Below are positions 5,519-7,182 of a stretch of DNA of 7,182 bases, piece by piece; within the stretch, counting starts at the first letter, position 1; every line of letters starts with the position of its first letter. The translations under genes were made by a program, and so were the position numbers. Where the stretch lies: NCBI GenBank assembly GCA_031277355.1, contig JAITMN010000097.1:1-7182 (forward strand). Reading direction: 5' to 3'. Source of the DNA: Nevskiaceae bacterium. GTDB lineage: Bacteria > Pseudomonadota > Gammaproteobacteria > Steroidobacterales > Steroidobacteraceae. The notes under the pieces are model-generated. The model ran no database searches, had not been told where the DNA came from, and was given only the letters and a program-made list of their open reading frames with translations.

Positions 5519-6980
5519 GCAGATTTTCCAGTGCGCCGCGCAGAGTGGGAAACCGGAACACATAACCCTGCTGTCGCAGGCGGGCGGGCGCAACGCGCGC
5601 ACCGTCGAGCAGTATTGTTGATTGCTCGCCCAGCATCAGCCCAATGAGCCCTGCGGGTGCGCGGCTCCACACGGGCCGATGCAACAGTGCGGCGGCGGTG
5701 CGCGTCAGCGATAACTGGGTTGGCACTTCCGGCGCAACGAGGTTGTAGGTGGCGAGCGCGTCCGCGTGCGGTTCCAACTTTCGGCGGCACAGCCAGGCAA
5801 TCGTGCCCAGTACATCGTCGATGTGAATCCAGGACTGTGCCTGATTGCCGCTGCCAAGGCGACCGCCACAGCCCAGTTTGATCGGCATCAACAATGCCGG
5901 GAGTGCGCCCTGATGGCCCAGAACGATGCCCAATCGCATGATGGCAAGCGGCACGTTCAGTGCTGCGGCTTCCTTCGCGGTGGCTTCCCACTGCTGGCAT
6001 AGCTGCGATGCAAAGCAATCCTGCGGCGCATCGTCCTCGGTGCAGTTGTGCTGACTGTCTTCGGGTTGAACGCCGTAGTAGCCGACCGCCGAAGCGCTGA
6101 TCATCAGGCGCGGGCGATGATCCGCCGCTGCGATCCAGTTCAGCAGTGACCGCGTGGTTTGCGTGCGGCTTGCGATCAGGTAGCGTTTGCGCGCATCGCT
6201 CCAGCGCACGCCAAGAATCGGAGCGCCGGCAAGGTTGATGATCACGTCGAAGCGTGTGGCGGGGTCCAGTTCGTTGAGACTGCCGACGCATGCCGCACGG
6301 CCATCGAACAGTTGCGAGGCCACGCGAGGATTGCGCGCCAGAATCGTTACGCGATGTCCGTCGGCCAGCAATGCCCGAACCAGGGGCTGACCGATGGAGC
6401 CGGTGCCGCCGGTGAGAAGAAAAGACTGCGCGCAACGCGCCGGATCACCGCCCCGAAAGTCAAAGCGCGTGTTGGGTGAACGGGCCGCGAGCGCGCGGCT
6501 TGCCAGTGCGTCGCGCACTCCCGATGCCGCCACGCCGATGGCCCAAAGGCTCAGTGCCACGCTTTGCCAGCCATGCGGTGACCAGTGCAGGCCGGTGGGC
6601 AACGCCCACCAGCTTTGCGAATGCCACGCGAGCAGGCCGAAGGTTACGCCGCCGTTGATGGCCAGCAGCGTGTGGGTGACTCGTTCGCTGGCCGGCAGGC
6701 TGCGGGTTTTGTCTTCGATGACGAAATCGCGCAGTGTGAGCAGAATTTCGATGGCGATGATGCTCCACAGACCGATCAGCCACAGATGCCCCCACGCGAA
6801 CCACGCCAGACCGGCAAACAGCACGCCATACAGCAGCGCCCGAATCGCATGCAGCCGCAATTCCGGCCCGGCGCTGGTGTGCTGGGGCAGCGCGCAGCGA
6901 ATTTCGTGATGCCATATCGTGTCGAAAGCGCCCATCAAGCCCTGCGCGACCAGCAGATTGAGGATGAGGGTGTGCAGCAT
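5511..6980 (-). CDS. Membrane-anchored TIGR01777-family NAD(P)-dependent SDR (epimerase/oxidoreductase)
   Basis: A 489-residue two-part protein. Residues 1-160 form a multi-pass membrane domain: helices near 3-20, 45-62, 65-84, 104-122 and 139-156, joined by polar loops holding FDTIWHHE (19-26), LRLHAIRALLYG (41-52) and RDFVIEDKTRSLPASERVTHTLLAIN (84-109). Residues 186-489 are an atypical SDR of the TIGR01777/YfcH (COG1090) type. They show LLTGGTGSIG (188-197, the nucleotide-binding loop), NLAGAPI (249-255), RW...RK...SR (259-272), SASAVGYYG (295-303), CQQWEATAKEA (328-338), RLGIVLG (349-355), LGSGNQAQSWIHIDD (375-389), and a C-terminal YVFRFPTLRGAL. The loop has Ser where GGTGFIG is usual. 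No YxxxK dyad is apparent. The membrane part should tether the enzyme at the inner membrane; the substrate is unknown. ATG at 6980 has a modest GGA upstream and follows the previous stop by 16 bases. The stop overlaps the DUF4166 start, so the two are likely coupled. Confidence 0.9.
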   Translation of the reverse strand: MLHTLILNLLVAQGLMGAFDTIWHHEIRCALPQHTSAGPELRLHAIRALLYGVLFAGLAWFAWGHLWLIGLWSIIAIEILLTLRDFVIEDKTRSLPASERVTHTLLAINGGVTFGLLAWHSQSWWALPTGLHWSPHGWQSVALSLWAIGVAASGVRDALASRALAARSPNTRFDFRGGDPARCAQSFLLTGGTGSIGQPLVRALLADGHRVTILARNPRVASQLFDGRAACVGSLNELDPATRFDVIINLAGAPILGVRWSDARKRYLIASRTQTTRSLLNWIAAADHRPRLMISASAVGYYGVQPEDSQHNCTEDDAPQDCFASQLCQQWEATAKEAAALNVPLAIMRLGIVLGHQGALPALLMPIKLGCGGRLGSGNQAQSWIHIDDVLGTIAWLCRRKLEPHADALATYNLVAPEVPTQLSLTRTAAALLHRPVWSRAPAGLIGLMLGEQSTILLDGARVAPARLRQQGYVFRFPTLRGALENLLG

Positions 6981-6996
6981 GTCGAGGTCCGATCGT

Positions 6997-7182
6997 TCAG
7001 TCGCGCTGTGCTGTGCCGCCGCGCATCAGCTTCTGGATGCGGGCTCCCAGCTTCATCACCTTGATCAGCGTTTCGGGAGACAGACGGAGCATTTCGTCGC
7101 CCCAGCTTCCCAATGTCTCCATCAATTGCAGTGTGTCGGTGATGCGTTTTTGTACTTCGCGACTCTCCTTGGCGAAGCCCGG
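6997..7182 (-). CDS. C-terminal 61 residues of an unidentified protein (5' end outside window)
   Basis: An open frame enters from the window edge and ends at a TGA (6999-6997), 16 bases before the SDR start. The visible tail is charged and helix-prone: KESREVQKRITDTLQLMETLGSWGDEML, then LSPETLIKVMKLGARIQKLMRGG and a short polar end. Alternating hydrophobic and basic residues suggest one or two amphipathic helices, with no membrane segment, metal-binding Cys/His cluster or catalytic motif visible. I do not recognise the family. Its spacing and direction put it in the same operon. It is treated as coding because it stays open to the edge and sits in operon register; there is no homology support. 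Confidence 0.6.
   Translation of the reverse strand, partial: PGFAKESREVQKRITDTLQLMETLGSWGDEMLRLSPETLIKVMKLGARIQKLMRGGTAQRD

Noticed and set aside
5500..5605. A possible frameshift joining the SDR and DUF4166 genes into one fusion protein.
   Set aside because: The SDR finishes with its normal C-terminal motif (YVFRFPTLRGAL) before its stop, and the DUF4166 domain begins at its normal N-terminus. An ordinary stop/start overlap explains the arrangement.
5407..6435. A 342-codon minus-strand frame overlapping the SDR and DUF4166 genes.
   Set aside because: It is Arg/Pro/Ser-rich, has no recognisable motif, and runs out of frame across the strongly conserved SDR. It is a high-GC coding shadow, and its late ATG overlapping the SDR stop (TAATG) gives a non-family sequence.
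1..7182. Search for CRISPR repeats, insertion-sequence ends, tRNA genes, phage or toxin-antitoxin genes.
   Set aside because: No spaced direct repeats, terminal inverted repeats, transposase motifs or tRNA-like cloverleaf were seen. The window is continuous, single-strand operon coding sequence.

Overview
The window is a slice of a high-GC bacterial chromosome in which every supported gene lies on the minus strand, so transcription runs from high to low coordinates. There are seven genes: an unidentified gene cut at its 5' end (6997-7182), a membrane-anchored TIGR01777-type SDR oxidoreductase (5511-6980), a DUF4166 protein (4955-5518), a small four-helix membrane protein (4516-4953), a Tat-exported FAD-dependent oxidoreductase (2373-4478), the small lipoprotein LptM (2189-2380), and DNA polymerase I (polA, cut at its 3' end, 1-2183). 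The LptM-type lipoprotein, the E. coli-like Pol I with a proofreading domain, and the base composition suggest a beta- or gammaproteobacterium, most likely gamma. That placement is an inference.

The genes are packed very tightly: a 16-base gap, an 8-base overlap, a 1-base gap, a 37-base gap, an 8-base overlap and a 5-base gap, in order of transcription. This looks like one operon with translational coupling at several junctions. No stretch above 300 bases lacks a gene, and I see no tRNA, rRNA, CRISPR array, insertion sequence, attachment site or convincing terminator. The 37-base gap ahead of the flavoprotein is the only place where an internal promoter looks possible.

The upstream half (SDR, DUF4166, four-helix protein) looks like an accessory membrane-linked module of unknown substrate. 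The middle holds two envelope proteins, the exported flavoprotein and LptM, a helper of outer-membrane LPS-transporter assembly. The last gene is the housekeeping replication and repair polymerase. The most unusual points are the coupling of polA to an envelope and redox cassette, the SDR fused behind a multi-pass membrane domain, and three successive genes that appear to start at TTG. I see nothing that amounts to a demonstrably new biological system. The least characterised parts are the SDR/DUF4166/membrane-protein trio and the exported flavoprotein.
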